Counted from the first letter of the stretch, positions 1 through 12,738 are shown. The stretch: 64,000 nt of DNA from Xenoacremonium recifei (GCA_012184525.1 WOFQ01000017.1:124001-188000); one strand, 5' to 3'. The notes: generated by a model from the sequence alone, not told the origin. Numbers and translations are program-made.

Positions 1-164
1 TATGAAAAGATGTGAAGAAACAAAAAATAACAACAACATGAGTGCAAGTCTAGTTGATTTCCGCATCAGGTCCGCCCCCTCGCCGTTCGTCGGCTCCCCT
101 TTCCACACGTGACAGATGCTTCACCTGTTTGCATGTGTCCACCTACTCATACATATCATCCAAC
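1..164. other. 3' flank of FKS1
   Basis: This is AT-rich sequence downstream of the FKS1 stop codon, probably its 3' untranslated region and terminator. I see no gene here. Confidence 0.5.
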
Positions 165-3100
165 TTAGAAAAGTCGGATCTTGCCAGTCGCTGATGCTGA
201 AGATCCGCTCGTTGAAGACCCGGTGCTGCCGGCTCCAGTGTAGTCAGCCGCGCCAGTACCCGTCTGTTGGGTGCCGTTGGTGTTGTCGTTATTCAGATCG
301 TTGGGTTGCATCAGTCTGAAACCCGCAATATCTGACAGCGAGCTGGTGAGGCTGTCCGGAATCATCTTGCCCGCCACCGCGGGACCGACGATGAGCGCAA
401 TGAAGACGACCAACAGCACAAAGTACAGGATGGCAAATCGAATCACACGTCTGCGTCGAAGCTTCGACTGCTTCATCGAGTAGATGGGAGGACGGATTTG
501 TCGGCTGGAACAGAGTTAGTTTCGTTAAGCCAAAAGAGAACATAAATAATAGTAACATACCTTGGTCGAAGCCAGAAGAGCATCATGGAGTGGAGCATAT
601 CAACCTTGGGGATCAGGATGATAGGCACCATCATGAACAGCAGCCAGTGGCCGAGAACAAAGTCAGCGGCGAACATGCTGAGCTCAGTGATCTTGCAAAG
701 GAATTCTCGAGCAGGCTGAGACATCGAGTGCCATCCCATCGAGTACCACTTTCCAGTCCAGAAGGCAATGTTGGCCGTGTCCGACTTGAATTCTCGGGTC
801 AGGGTCAGCGAGACGATCAGCTTAATCAGGAATCGCTGGAGGGCTGTGACGGCGATCATGCCGGCCAGTGTTCGCGTGAAGTTGAAGCCTTCCAGAAGGA
901 ACATGGCCTCAAAGACGAGAAGCAGGAAGATAACCGCGATCGCGTGAGCAATAGCAGCCAACACACTACCAAACTTCTTGCAGCACATGCTAAGCACGGG
1001 ACCCATACAGCAAGCCATTCCGAACATGGCACCGAGCACTCCGGCGTTGACGGCAACAGGAGCAAAGGCGATGATGAGAACGCGGACCAAGGAGTCCGTG
1101 GCCTCGATCGTCTTGCCCTTGTTTTTGGCTTGAGTGACACCAGTTTGCGCATTGATGAAAAGGTACGGGATAACAGTGACCACGGCAAATAGCAGAGGAG
1201 CCAGGATCTCGCCGAAGAAGATGTTGGCAATAGCGGCGCGAGGAACATCGGCTGACATCTTGCCCGACGGGTCACCCAAGGTCTTGCGCTTGTAACCAGT
1301 AATTCGGGTTCGCGACAGACGGCAGTACGAAATCCAGGACGAGGCGTGGCTTCGAGAGTTACCACGAGAGAGCCAGCGGAGGAAGTCTCGGTAATCGATG
1401 AAGAAGTCGTTCCACGCGTACTGGTGAGGGTTGTAGATGAAAGGCGAGATGGTAAGCGCAAGAAGGGTGATCCAGAAATACGTCAACGCGGCTTGCCAGA
1501 CTGTCAGAGTTGCGAACAGCAGCATCAGGAGCAATCGCGCGCCGAAGTAGATCGCCGGCCCAGCGAATCGTGAATACAAGACACCGAACGGAATGCGGGC
1601 GGTAGCGAAACCTCGACCTGTACCGATGTAGCGAGCGCCGCCGAACGAAAGATCCTGCTGCACGGAGTTCGCATAGATCTGAGTGACGAAGACTTCGAAA
1701 AACAGCGAGAGAGAGAAGAACTGCTTGGCAAATCGAAGACCAGCACGCCAGAAGCCTCGCTCCATCGCCTCCTGTACGATAAGCGGGATGAAGGAGAGGA
1801 ACAGCACGAAGAAGATAGACAAAATGCATCGATACACCCAATCCGTCAAAGCCGGTGTGTTTTGGCATCCAGTAGGGAAAAGAGGGTCGGTGATGGGAAC
1901 GTTTCGGTTGTACTTGCAAGGAGTCGTCTCGTGGCGAAGAGCGCCCAGGTTGACAAGAGTGATCATAAACATCTGAACGGAGAACATAATGAACATGTTG
2001 TTCAGATGGAAACCAGGATGGGCGTAGTAGAAGGAAAGGAAGCGATCCAGAGGAAGCTGGGTACCGAGGTAGTAGTACTCGCGCGACAACATCTGCTCAC
2101 CCATACCAGTGCCGATCTTCGTCGTGAAGTTGAGAATGGAACCAAAACCAAGATCACGACCCTTACCACACTGGAAGTATTCGCAGTGCTTGATTCGTCC
2201 ACCACGAAGGAGGGCATTCATACCAGCGAAAATATCCTCGTTCAGGTGCAATCCCTTCTGAGCCTTGGAGACACCACCACGCGTAGTCATAAAGATGCCG
2301 TTGAGGAAATCGGGATGTCCGTAATGCAGTTTACCACCAATCTGTGCCATGGTACGAGCGAAGAGGGTACCGAATGTCTGTTCCTTTCCGGCAGCAACAT
2401 CACCAAGAATACCAATATTCTCCGAGAAAATGTATTCTCGGGCACCGAGAATGGCAACAGGGGCAGGGCCGTCGTTCTTGACACCAGGAGTGTAGGGCGA
2501 AACGTTGTCAGTCTTCATCTCCTCAAATTCAGCGAGAACACTGCGGATCTTAAGACATTCCTCGAGGTAGTTGTCCTGGTTGGCGTCGATGAGCTGGATG
2601 TACTCGCCACGATAGAAGATCAGGGAGTGGTTCTGGTTGTCGGATTTGCCGTCACCGAGAATGGGGTTACCGGAGAGCTGGATTCTGAACTTCGGGCGTC
2701 TCATGCCATTCTCCATGATCTCAGAGTGACCATCGATAAGAGCAGAGTACAGTCGGGGCTCCTCGCCCTCAGCCAGTGGTGGTTCCTCGTCAAGGTAGGC
2801 GATCTGCAGGTCGGGGTAGGCTCGAAGCAGGAATTCGGCATTCTCCATCTCCTCCTTCTTGAACTTGGCATATCGCTGCATAGAGACAACAATCTTGAAC
2901 TTGCGTCGAGCCATGCGCTCCAGTTCACGTTCCAGCTTATCAGTGTTGCCTCCGAACATCTGAACAACCTCAGGGTTCTCAACGCGGTAAAGTAGCTTGA
3001 TGGCGCGGCTGTAGTTCATGAAACCGGAAACAGTGCGGTACAGAGTTTGGAAGCGAAGAGACGCCCAGATGCGGGTTCGAAGAGTGTACTCTGGGGCCGA

Positions 3101-6086
3101 AGACTTGAAACCGATGCAATAGAAGGGAAGATCGTCGATCTTGCTCTTGGCAGTGTCCTTCTCGTTCTTCTCGGGTTCGCCGTTGTACTGGGATGTCTCG
3201 TCGGCGAGAATCTTGGTGTCCTTGACGAAGCAGTCCCATTCGTGTGGGTGAAGTTGCTTGAGATACTCCAACAACGTAACTCGAGAGTAGGGCTCGTCTT
3301 CTCGGATGATCTCACGGAGCGAAAGAAGAATCTTCTCACCGTAGTGGGGGATCATGACGGTGAACGTGGGCATGTTGTCAACAGGCAGAGGCTCAGGGAT
3401 AGGCGTGGAGAGCGACTGGGCGAAGAAGGAGATACGACGCTCAGCCTCGCTGTAGGTAGGGAAGAACTCGGTCTTGAAGGAGTGATCTTCCTGAGAGACG
3501 AAGAAAGTGGGAGCTCGAAGGGTTCGCTTTCCTTCCTGCTCAGAAGGAACCTGGTGGTAAAGAAGCTTCTGCACATGGTCGATAGCCAGCAAATGCTCGC
3601 GGTACATGGAGATAACAATGGCGTTCCAAATCTGTGAGATGAGCACCTTTGGTTTATACTTTATTTCCATGTCCGTGGTGGCCAGGATCTTGGAGTATAT
3701 ACGCTTGGGAAGACGAGCGAAAATGTTCCTCCAAGGCGTCCAAATCGAGGATCCGATGTAGAAAGATCGAGATACCGAAAAGAGCGTGTTTAGCAGGACA
3801 TACCAAAGATAGGTATCGAGAAAGAAGAACACGACATCAGTAAACGCCATGAGTGCCAAAAGCACGATAGGCTGGTACTTGCAAAGAACGTTTCCGATGA
3901 GGTGATCACCAAGACAGCTGTCTGTGTTCATGGTTGACTTTGTCGACAGATATCTGATGGGGTCACGGAATGACAGGATCAGGTATGTGTATGAGACACC
4001 CATCTTGACACCGAAGACTGTGACCCAGAGACCATAAGACATAGCCAAATCATTGCCCTTCAGCTGAGGCCAGCTGGCTGTGAAGGTCTGGCTGGCCACG
4101 TATCTCCTCGAGTTGGTAGACAAGTAACTACCGAAGAGCCCACCAAGTGGCATGATAGAGAAGAAGATAAAAGTCAGGACAGCGATGATGAACTGAACAA
4201 TACCGAGAATAGTGTCAACCTTTTCGGGTCCTGGGATCATGAAGACCTTGACTCCGGGTCCAACGTTGATGGCGAAGATGAGAATAAGGAAGAGCAATCG
4301 CTTGGTCAGATGCTGAGCGCCAGCCCATCGACGCGGTACATAGGCCCATTCAGACAGAGTAGCGATGATCTGGATCAGAGAAGCAATACCACCACCAAAC
4401 CCGACAATTGAAAAGCTCTTGGCCGTTGAAGGTTGCTGGTTGACTTGCTGCTCATATTTGGAACCGACCAGGAGAGTTGGGGCGTTGTGAGAGGTGTAGA
4501 ACCAGAACATTGTCAAGTGAATGATCCAAATACGGTTGAAGTTTACCAGAAGATGGAACCAAGAGCGAGACTCCTTGTAAGTCTTGAAGAAGCACTTCTT
4601 CCAGTTGACCTCGTTCAGCTTCAAGTATCGCTCGGCCGGGGGAACATCGATCAGCTTGCTCTTATCCTGCAGAACGATACGCTCGATACCCTCAGGATAC
4701 CAGAAGAGTTGGTTGCAATCGTCGTACCCTATAATGTTCTTGTGGTCGCGTTCGCGGCGAACATACACACCGTCGAGAATCTCGTAACCCTGATCTCTCA
4801 AGTACTGGTATAGGGGAGTAATGACGTTGTTCAGGAACGTGAACTCGTCAACAGGCTCGACAATTGCCTGGTAGGCAGGAGAGTTGAGATAATCGTCGGC
4901 GCACTTGAAGATGAAGCACAAGCACTCGGGCATGAATCGGACCTGGTTGGCTTCACCCCAGCAGAGGAGGTAGAGAGCGATCTGACGAACGCGGTCGTGC
5001 TGGGACATACGGTTCATGCGCGTCTTCCACCTATACTCGGCAGCCTCAAGGCTGTCATCGCCCTCGAGGTCTTGGAGAACTTCAGCCTCGTTGCCATCAG
5101 CATCCTTCTTCTTCTTGTTCTTCTTGGTCTTGCGCTTCAGGCCCTTGCCCTTGGCGTTCGCAAAGCCGACAGCATCGTCAAGATCCAAGTGGGCAGCGAA
5201 GTACCACTTGCGGTAGTTGGCATTGTCTCCACCAATGTAATCGGCATGAAGAGACAGGAGAGCTTGGTTGGGCGGCATTCGAGAAGCTCGAGAGTCCAGG
5301 AGGATCATCAGATGATCGTACATGTTGCGCATGCTGTCCCGCTGGAAACCAAACTTGGCTGTCAAGTCGAGGAAGATGTCTTCGATCTCCTCTTTGGACA
5401 GAGGAATCTGAGCATCCGAGGTCCAGGCAGGGTAGGGCTCGCGAGACCGCTGGCCAGCGGGAAGCACGTTGCCGTAGTCCATACCATAGTTGGGGGTCGA
5501 CGCGCCAGAGGATCGGTTCCCACCGTATGAGATCTGAGAGGAGGGCGGGCGATAGCCTCGACCACCCTGACCGTCGGCATAGCTGTTGTAACGCTCATCG
5601 CCACGACCGTAATAGTCCATCTCGGCGGCTCTGGCCATGTCTGACCTCATGGTGAAGTCGCTGAAAGTCTCCGAGTCCTCCTCAGAGCCATGACGGTTGC
5701 CCTGGGCAGGATAACCCTGATTATATTCCTGATCATAGTACGCACCACCGCCATCTTGGTTGTTATCGTAGTAGCCGTCCTGGTACTGATCATGGCCATC
5801 ATAGTAACCGCCGTCCTGGTGGTAGGGGTTGTTCGCGTCGGCGTTGTAATAACCGCTGCAAAACCCGTGTTAGCAAACCCAATCTCAATCCCAGAATGCT
5901 CGGAAAGTCTCACGATTCATCGTAGTAACCGTCGTTACCACCATGGCCCCGGGCATCGTAGCCATTCTCGTAATACTGATCATCCTGGTAATAGGAGTCC
6001 GTATTGCCGCCAGGGTGGTTTCCGCCCTGATGGCCGTAGCCATCGTCGTACTGGTCGTGCTGACCTCCTCCAGGATATCCTGACAT
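165..6086 (-). CDS. FKS1: 1,3-beta-glucan synthase catalytic subunit (GT48)
   Basis: Integral plasma-membrane enzyme that polymerises UDP-glucose into cell-wall beta-1,3-glucan, working with Rho1; it is the echinocandin target. Three exons on the minus strand (6086-5914, 5855-561, 504-165) give 1935 residues, normal for the family. The GTGAGA...CAG and GTATGT...CAG introns keep frame, and the second rebuilds the conserved LRPSRQIRPP stretch. Residues 1-125 are a Gly/Tyr/Asp/Gln-rich tail. A soluble N-terminal domain, a first membrane block, the large cytosolic catalytic region (with GDGKSDNQNH and the LHYGHPDFLNG segment) and a second membrane block follow. A last transmembrane helix lies in exon 3, with a Ser/Thr/Gly-rich tail. 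Hot spot 1 reads YLILSFRDP at about residues 682-690, with Tyr where yeast has Phe639. The ATG at 6086 is the only one that includes the acidic N-terminal exon in frame. Confidence 0.97.
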
Positions 6087-6853
6087 TATGCTTGATCGGT
6101 GTTATCTGGAAACCGGTTGTGTGGTCAGCCGGGAAGCTTTCGTTATATTATTTCCGACCGTAGTATAGGAAACGGCGCCTTTGCGCGTCGCGATCTGTCG
6201 TCGCCAGTTGATTGCAGGACTCACCGAACACAACAAGAAAAGACATGTAAATATCGAAAGAGGATCGAAAAGTCAGGGAAATCGGCGTCAGAGTCGTCGA
6301 GCAGAAGTGACCAGCACAAACTCGATGTTGGGAGTTATTATCGACAACAGTTTACTCCGAAGAGATTGTTGTTGTTGTCAGAGTATGCCGAGCTGAGCGC
6401 ACCAATGGGGGGTGTGGCTCAGTTGGCTCGAAGGATCAAAGAACGGATCGCCGGTCGAATCGAGGCGGGAGCAGATACGTAGGCGGGTCGGGCAGTTCGG
6501 CCGCGTCAAAAGATTGTAAGACGACGTCGAAAGTCGACAGAGGCAAAATGAACGAGCGTCGTTACGATGATGAGGAAGTCGAGAGGAAAGCGAGAGGAAA
6601 CACGGCGAGTGCGCGGTATCGAAGTGCTTTGCAGTCGCGCGGCAATGCAGTCGGGGGGCCCGTCAAGCCTTGGCTGAGAAGCCCGAGTACTCGCCAGGTA
6701 CCTCGCAACCTCGCAGCGGCGACGGCAACGAAGAGACTGAGCGAGTGAAAAAGCTCCTCGTTACGGAAGCCCAAAGAAGAGTCGTTCAGGCGATTCCCCC
6801 AGAACAAGGCGAGGTTTCTGCTAGCAAAGAATAGCAAGAACCAGGAAGTCTGC

Positions 6854-6902
6854 GAAAGGGAAGGGGAAGGGGAAGGTTGAAGGGAAGGGAGAGGAAAGAA
6901 AG
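6854..6902. repeat. polypurine low-complexity tract
   Basis: About 49 bases of nearly pure G/A, interrupted by one TT, built on an imperfect AAGGGG unit. It lies about 770 bases upstream of the FKS1 start, on the opposite sense. Such tracts can sit in nucleosome-depleted promoters, but no specific role can be read from it. Confidence 0.6.
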
Positions 6903-7249
6903 TGCAGACAGACAACGAGGAAGGAGAGACGGGACTGGGCTGGATTACTGGAGACGGCGAGCCGGGATGCCAGGCAAAGGGAGATCCAGGGAGGAGCAGC
7001 TAGCAAGTGGTGCCCGTGTGTGGCCGTCCAGGCGTGGGCGGGCTTCCTCCAGCCCAGCATGCAACGGAACAGACAGACAGACGTCAATCAATCCCTGAAC
7101 GAATGGGCGTGGCTGTGCGTGCGTGATGGATTGTGGGTGGTGGCCGGTCCACTATCCGCTGGGGCGTCGCGCGCTGCGACTGGCTGCTCGGGCGGTCCAG
7201 TGCCAGAGCCACGCTCGGCGGCCACAACGTAACGCAGCAATGTTCCGGG

Positions 7250-7267
7250 ACGTTCAGCGCTGAACGT
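7250..7267. repeat. perfect 18-base palindrome
   Basis: ACGTTCAGCGCTGAACGT is identical to its reverse complement, with no spacer. It lies in the FKS1 upstream region about 1.16 kb from the start codon. It could be a binding site for a dimeric factor; no known fungal regulator site was recognised. Confidence 0.6.
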
Positions 7268-10200
7268 TGGCACTCTGGCACCCACTCGTCCACTGACGGG
7301 CGCCCCAGCGCTTCCAGGTTTCTCCCCTCAGTGGACAGCAGTGGAGCCGCGTCCGTTCCTTGCTTTGCGCCGGCCCACTGGGCAACGGGGACTTGCTTGA
7401 CGCCCCCTGAGCCGGCGCCGTCAGTTGCAGCGCAGGCCAGGGGGCGCGCGACCGGGGGGGGCTGGTGCTTGGGTCAAAGAAGGTTAGGAGTTTCGCTGGC
7501 CCCGATCTTCCGAGGGTACCTGCGAGGCACCGCCTGCGCGATGCATGTCGCTGTGTCGTCGCGGCAGGAATTCCCCGGCCACCGTTGGAGGCGTCGGTGG
7601 CTTAACAGCTGAAAAGTACCTCCCAGGTGCCTCCGCCGACACGCGTCATCATTGGAGGGTCGGGCTGCGATTGCTAGTCCCGCTAAAGCCTCTGAACCGT
7701 CCATCCGCGCCCCTCAAACGGCTCCAGGGCTTCCCCCTGAGCGGCGCATCAATGGGTTTTCTGCTGTGCACACAAGCTGGGACGGAGCCTGGTGATGATC
7801 AATCAAGTCTGAGGCGAAAGAGGTCGGCAATTTCAAATTGCAATCTGGATGTGCATGGAGGGACGACCAACTCGAGTCTCTTATCGGCCATCCGATGCCA
7901 ACGAGTGAAGCAGTCTCTGTTTGGTGCTTCTAGCAGAACACGAGAGCGAATGGCCAGCAAACCTGACTTCGGCTCTGTCTGGCCTGACGGCTTCGTGTCT
8001 GAGACCTCGCCTCGTTTTTTTCACTCGGCTGAGGACGACCACTAACTGACCCCTCTGAAATGGCACAGGCTGGTTTGCTGGGTCCGGGTATCAACTTTGT
8101 TCGGTTAGACGCAGGGGAGCGGAGGATTGCCATCCAGATTGAGAACAGACCGCGCCCATCGAAAAAAGCAGGTTTTTATTTCCAGAACAGCTGGCTATCG
8201 TTTGTGCCAGGCAGCATGGAGATAACTAATTACTTACATGCACATACGCGTTGCAACAAGAAACCCCATCCCCATCTCGATCGGAGTCCTCTATTCGGCC
8301 GAATTTTCAAGCTGATAGGTAGGGCCGCGAGTTTACTGTGCATGTTGTTGTCTGTACTGTATGTGAACTGCGAAAGCAGGGATGCAATGCATGCATGATT
8401 GATTGTCACGCTTCCAACAACGGGTTCGCGGCACACGACAGGCATACGTGTCTGTCTGTTCATCCATGTTCTGATCCTTGCTTGAGTACAGTATGTACGT
8501 ATTGGCTCTGTCACTCGTATGCTCTTCACAGCGTCCACCAAACAAATTTAGCGGAGCTGAGCTGTTCCTACTACAGGTAGACTCGGCATTCCCTACAGAG
8601 TTTCTACGTGGCCGACGCGATCCCGTCTGTAGTCCCGATCCGTCTGGAGGCTGAAGACTGGAGACGGGGTAGATTTTCACATTCTCGCTGGCCTCTGAAT
8701 ACGGGACGGACACAACTTTATGCCGCACCGCCCAAAAATACCAGCGAAAACTCAATTGAACATGCATGCATTCCTCACTCTTCGCGGGGACAGGCACACG
8801 TCGCGAACCGCAGATCTGCTGCAGGCATCAAACCTGGAGGCAAGATACATACATAGAGGACACCCTCCAACAGCAGGGAAATGTACTTTCTATGACGACT
8901 CCTTCATCTCCGCCACGCATCAGTCTGCCGTCAACTCCAACCACCAGCCGAGCTACTGTGCAGTGCCGCAGCATGTGCTCCAATCGCAGGCCTCAGATAT
9001 CATCCGCGCCCCTGGGATTTTGCATCGTGGTGCCGGAGCTTTTGAGCCCACACGCCCAGTAGAGAAAAAGAGCCAAGACGTTTCTGCTTCTAGCGCGTCT
9101 GTCCATCGAAGCAGCGACAATTCCCACGCGGCCCCAACCCCTTTCCGATCGAGGTGGCGTCAATCCGCAAGACTCGAGCTCTAGCAAGACATTTTTAGCA
9201 ACTCTCCCAATCCCTGGCCGTTTGCCACAGGATCCCGTATTCGTGCACCAGACACGTTAACAGCTTGCCGGTATCCGTGGCTAACACTGACACGCTCCAG
9301 GCCTCTACCCTAGCACCTGCGGTGATGAGACATAGACGAACTCCCAAAGATCCGTCCCGTTGCTTCCACTTCAGCAACCGGCCTGTCTGTTGATTTCCAA
9401 TCGCCTCTCTATCTCGAACTATTTATTGCAACTCTCAGGGGTCGAGAAAGCTTGTTGCTTGATGGTGGGGCATCAACCCCTTTTCCAGAACCTCCGCCTG
9501 ATCCTACTCGCTGATATGAGATTCGAGGAGATTGAATTGATGAGCCAGGAATCCTCTTGTTGCGGGGTTATCATTGAGATTTCCCAAAGTCCGCAGGCTG
9601 GAAAACACATGCATGAATCTCAGGCCTCCATCGACGACTTGAAACGAGGTTCATGCACAAATCACAAACACGTCGCGGCTCTACATTCAACTACATCCAA
9701 ACACTCAAAACTATTAGAACACAGAAAGACATTTCTTCCAGCTATAAATATAATTCTTAACATGCCTTTTATTAAGCATTCCCGCTGTCCAGGTAGCCGC
9801 GCTCCCGTACCCAGTTCTAGAATCCATCAGCCAAACCGTCGCCCGTATTCGCAGACCCCAGCATTTGCCAGGGTCAGACGCAGATAGTCTGATCCAGAGC
9901 ACATTCCTGGCACGGGAATCTCGGAGCCTCGCGTTTCCGCGTCTTAAGACTTCGCTCCAAGACATCCCTGGCGACTGTCTTAGACCGTGGAGTGTTGCCC
10001 GTCGACGCCAATTCCGATGCCACGTGACCAACCCGAAAGGGGCCTCGTTGCCCCGAGCAACGCTTCCCGCTGTCAACCAAACGACTCTTACTCCAAGTTG
10101 GAATACCTACGCAAGAAGAGCCATGGCTTTAGCAGCAAGTCCATACCTACCACAGTTCCATCATCTTACTCATCATCAACGCTGACAGTCATCGCCTTAT

Positions 10201-10309
10201 TTCGTCCCATACCAGAGGATTAGAGAGCAGCAGCTCCAACCATCCCAGGGCATTCACCCCGCATGACTTGACGCTCCCAACCTAACCTAGATCATCACTT
10301 TCAGTCACC

Positions 10310-12418
10310 ATGGCTCGAATTGCCAGGCGTTACTCCTCCGATCATGACGATGATAGTGACGAGTTGCCAGATCTCAATACACTGGTCAAGGGCTCCAATA
10401 GCAGGACAACGACAAGTGTGAAGCCCACTTTCACGACTCCGGCAAAGAGTCTCGTTCCCAAATCCTCCTCAGTCGCCAAATCTACCACCCGGCGGGTACG
10501 AAAGCTTGGTGAAACCAATCAAGTCAACGATAACCCTCTTTTTCGGAAATGGACTTCAGATCAGATCGAGAGTCCACAAACTATTCAGAAACTAAAGCCA
10601 AAGACACCGCGTGTCCGAATTAGGGAACTAAGGGAACGTACCCCAAAAGTCATTCCGCCTCCTCAGCAAAACTCTGATGATGAGGACGAGGACGAGGATG
10701 AGGAAGATGAAGATGAAGATGAAGAGCCTCGGCTAAGGATACGAGGTTCAAGGAGGCCTCGTCCCCAAATTCTAGAGGATTCCGATGAAGACGATGGTGA
10801 GCATGATGGTTCAGACGACGAGACTCTGATGAAGAGAATACGGCGACTTCAAAAGGCAAAAACGGACAAGGCAGCAGAGAACAACATGCCCCCATCCAAG
10901 CCAGACGACGTGGCGCAAGTCGAGGAGGCGGGTCATGCTGAAATCGAGCCGGAGACTGAGGCGGATCATGAAGAAAGCATCGCCGATGACCCGAGTGTCT
11001 ATCATACTGCGGAGGAGGAAGAATCCTCTGATTACAGTGAAGACTCCACGTCAGACTTTGAACTGGACGATTCACCAGGCCGGGAAAGAGGCTGGCTACC
11101 TACAAAGCCTCGTTTTGGGCAATCACAACGCTCATCAAAGGACATGTCACCTACAAAAAACCCCCCTCGTTTGCACGCAGGGAGCCGAAGTTCAAACGGC
11201 AGTGACCCGGTGGTAGGACCAAGGGATGCCAACCCCTTGGTGAAAGGGGTCAAACAAGAGACCAAGAACCTGTCACCTCTGGACTCCCAACCGAAAGCCA
11301 CAGCTGCAGACCTGGCTGAGACGTTCTCGAAACTTCGCCTTCAAATGGATGAATGGTCGGACGGTGAAAGGACGGCCAAAGAAGACAACGCTATAACACC
11401 TCCCACCACGCCCCCGAGAAATTCAAAACCCAAAGGTCTTATCTCACCAAGCAAGCATATGAAAATACCCAGAACTCCTCACCGACCTAGCACGGATACG
11501 TTTTGGAGTCAGGGTTTTGTTGACGACTGGAACGACACACACTCACCGCGAAAACTCGTCTTGCCACCAGTCATGAAGAGTCCTGCAAAGCCCAAGACGG
11601 GCCAGAAGAAGAGCGAGAAGGGACAAGAGAAGGAAAGAAAGAAGGCCTTCGACGCGAAGAAGAACGCCCTAGCGGAGTCGTTCCTGCGTGAGCTCGACGA
11701 AACTATCACGAAGGGGCAGATTGCTCAGCTCTCTGAGTCGACAGGCGGCGTCAAGATCGTTTGGAGCAAGACGCTCAACACAACGGCTGGCCGCGCAAAC
11801 TGGAAACGAGAGACGTCCCGTACTAAGAAGTCGGACGGCACGGTCATCTCAACAACTTACAAGCACCACGCCGCAATCGAGCTTGCCGAGAAGGTCATTG
11901 ACGACGAGGATCGTCTACTCAACGTAATGGCGCACGAGTTCTGTCACCTAGCCAACTTCATGGTCACCGGCATGACCACCAACCCACACGGCAAGGAGTT
12001 CAAGGCCTGGGCCACAAAGTGTTCCAAGGCGTTCGCCGACCGCGGCATCAACGTCACGACCAAGCACTCCTTCGACATCGACTACAAGTTCGTGTGGACT
12101 TGCGACGACTGCGGCACCGACTTCAAGCGGCACTCGCGCAGCATCGATCCGGCACGTCACCGCTGCGGCGCATGTAAGGGCATGCTGAAGCAGACGAAGC
12201 CGGTTCCGCGGGCAGGTGGCGGCGCGACCAAGTATCAGGCGTTTGTCAAGGAGCAGATGAAGGTGGTGCGCGAGGAGAATCCGGGAAGTCCGCAGAAGGA
12301 TGTCATGCGGCTGATAGCAGACAAGTGGGCGAAGCAGGGCGGTGGTAAGGCGTTGCCAAAGGATTCAGATGCTGTGGGCAAGATGGTGAGCCAGGTAGTT
12401 GATTTGACGCTCGAGTAA
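10310..12418 (+). CDS. GCNA/ACRC-like SprT metalloprotease with HMG box
   Basis: Probable nuclear protease of the SprT family, related to animal GCNA and the fission-yeast HMG-box SprT protein, which act on DNA-protein crosslinks. One uninterrupted 702-residue frame starts at an ATG in the good context CACCATGG. Residues 1-450 are disordered and very acidic, with D/E runs near 120-145 and many Ser-Pro and Thr-Pro sites, some near possible SUMO-interacting acidic patches. The SprT domain follows, with HEFCH at residues 542-546 as the zinc and catalytic motif. A zinc ribbon comes next (WTCDDCGTDF...HRCGACKG, four Cys). An HMG-box-like segment (residues about 640-680, YQAFVKEQ...KDVMRLIADKWAK) closes the protein. 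The order IDR-SprT-zinc ribbon-HMG matches GCNA rather than Spartan or Wss1. Confidence 0.88.
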   Translation: MARIARRYSSDHDDDSDELPDLNTLVKGSNSRTTTSVKPTFTTPAKSLVPKSSSVAKSTTRRVRKLGETNQVNDNPLFRKWTSDQIESPQTIQKLKPKTPRVRIRELRERTPKVIPPPQQNSDDEDEDEDEEDEDEDEEPRLRIRGSRRPRPQILEDSDEDDGEHDGSDDETLMKRIRRLQKAKTDKAAENNMPPSKPDDVAQVEEAGHAEIEPETEADHEESIADDPSVYHTAEEEESSDYSEDSTSDFELDDSPGRERGWLPTKPRFGQSQRSSKDMSPTKNPPRLHAGSRSSNGSDPVVGPRDANPLVKGVKQETKNLSPLDSQPKATAADLAETFSKLRLQMDEWSDGERTAKEDNAITPPTTPPRNSKPKGLISPSKHMKIPRTPHRPSTDTFWSQGFVDDWNDTHSPRKLVLPPVMKSPAKPKTGQKKSEKGQEKERKKAFDAKKNALAESFLRELDETITKGQIAQLSESTGGVKIVWSKTLNTTAGRANWKRETSRTKKSDGTVISTTYKHHAAIELAEKVIDDEDRLLNVMAHEFCHLANFMVTGMTTNPHGKEFKAWATKCSKAFADRGINVTTKHSFDIDYKFVWTCDDCGTDFKRHSRSIDPARHRCGACKGMLKQTKPVPRAGGGATKYQAFVKEQMKVVREENPGSPQKDVMRLIADKWAKQGGGKALPKDSDAVGKMVSQVVDLTLE

Positions 12419-12738
12419 GCGTGTTTTATGTACGAATGTATTATGCATAGGAGCCAGCGGTAAACCAGATCTGTATGAATTTGCACTATCCTAGACAAGT
12501 AGGGAATCACTCGAGGTCTCGAGACCGTCCTGTCCACCTCACTGTCGCAAAATAGAGCGCTGATGATATCCGTGAACACATCAGACCAATGTTGCCTGTC
12601 GCTTCTGTATGTCGAATGCCGCCCACTTGATATCCGTTGACAGCAAATTCTTCCTCCGAGCCCAAAAATATCGACGAGAAAGTCATTCAGTCATAAGCTT
12701 CGTTCATCACAGGAATCTTCCTCCTACACACTCAACCC
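12419..12738. other. convergent intergenic spacer
   Basis: This lies between the 3' ends of the GCNA-like gene and MOG1, and presumably carries both terminators. Nothing else is visible apart from a 12-base GGTCTCGAGACC palindrome near 12511. Confidence 0.5.

Larger units (their letters stand above)
6087..10309. other. 4.2 kb divergent intergenic region between FKS1 and the GCNA-like gene
   Basis: No ORF here shows coding character or a recognisable domain. The stretch holds the FKS1 promoter and probable leader on the left, and the GCNA-like promoter on the right. It includes a polypurine tract near 6.9 kb, a perfect 18-base palindrome at 7.25 kb and a TATA-like run near 9743, which lies over 500 bases from the nearest start codon. 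A long non-coding RNA cannot be excluded. Confidence 0.6.

Noticed and set aside
1862..2995. 377-codon plus-strand frame inside FKS1
   Set aside because: Antisense shadow of the conserved FKS1 coding exon.
6409..6480. tRNA-like stretch with GTGTGGCTCAGTTGG and GGTCGAATC
   Set aside because: It resembles A and B boxes, but no acceptor stem pairs and no anticodon arm forms.
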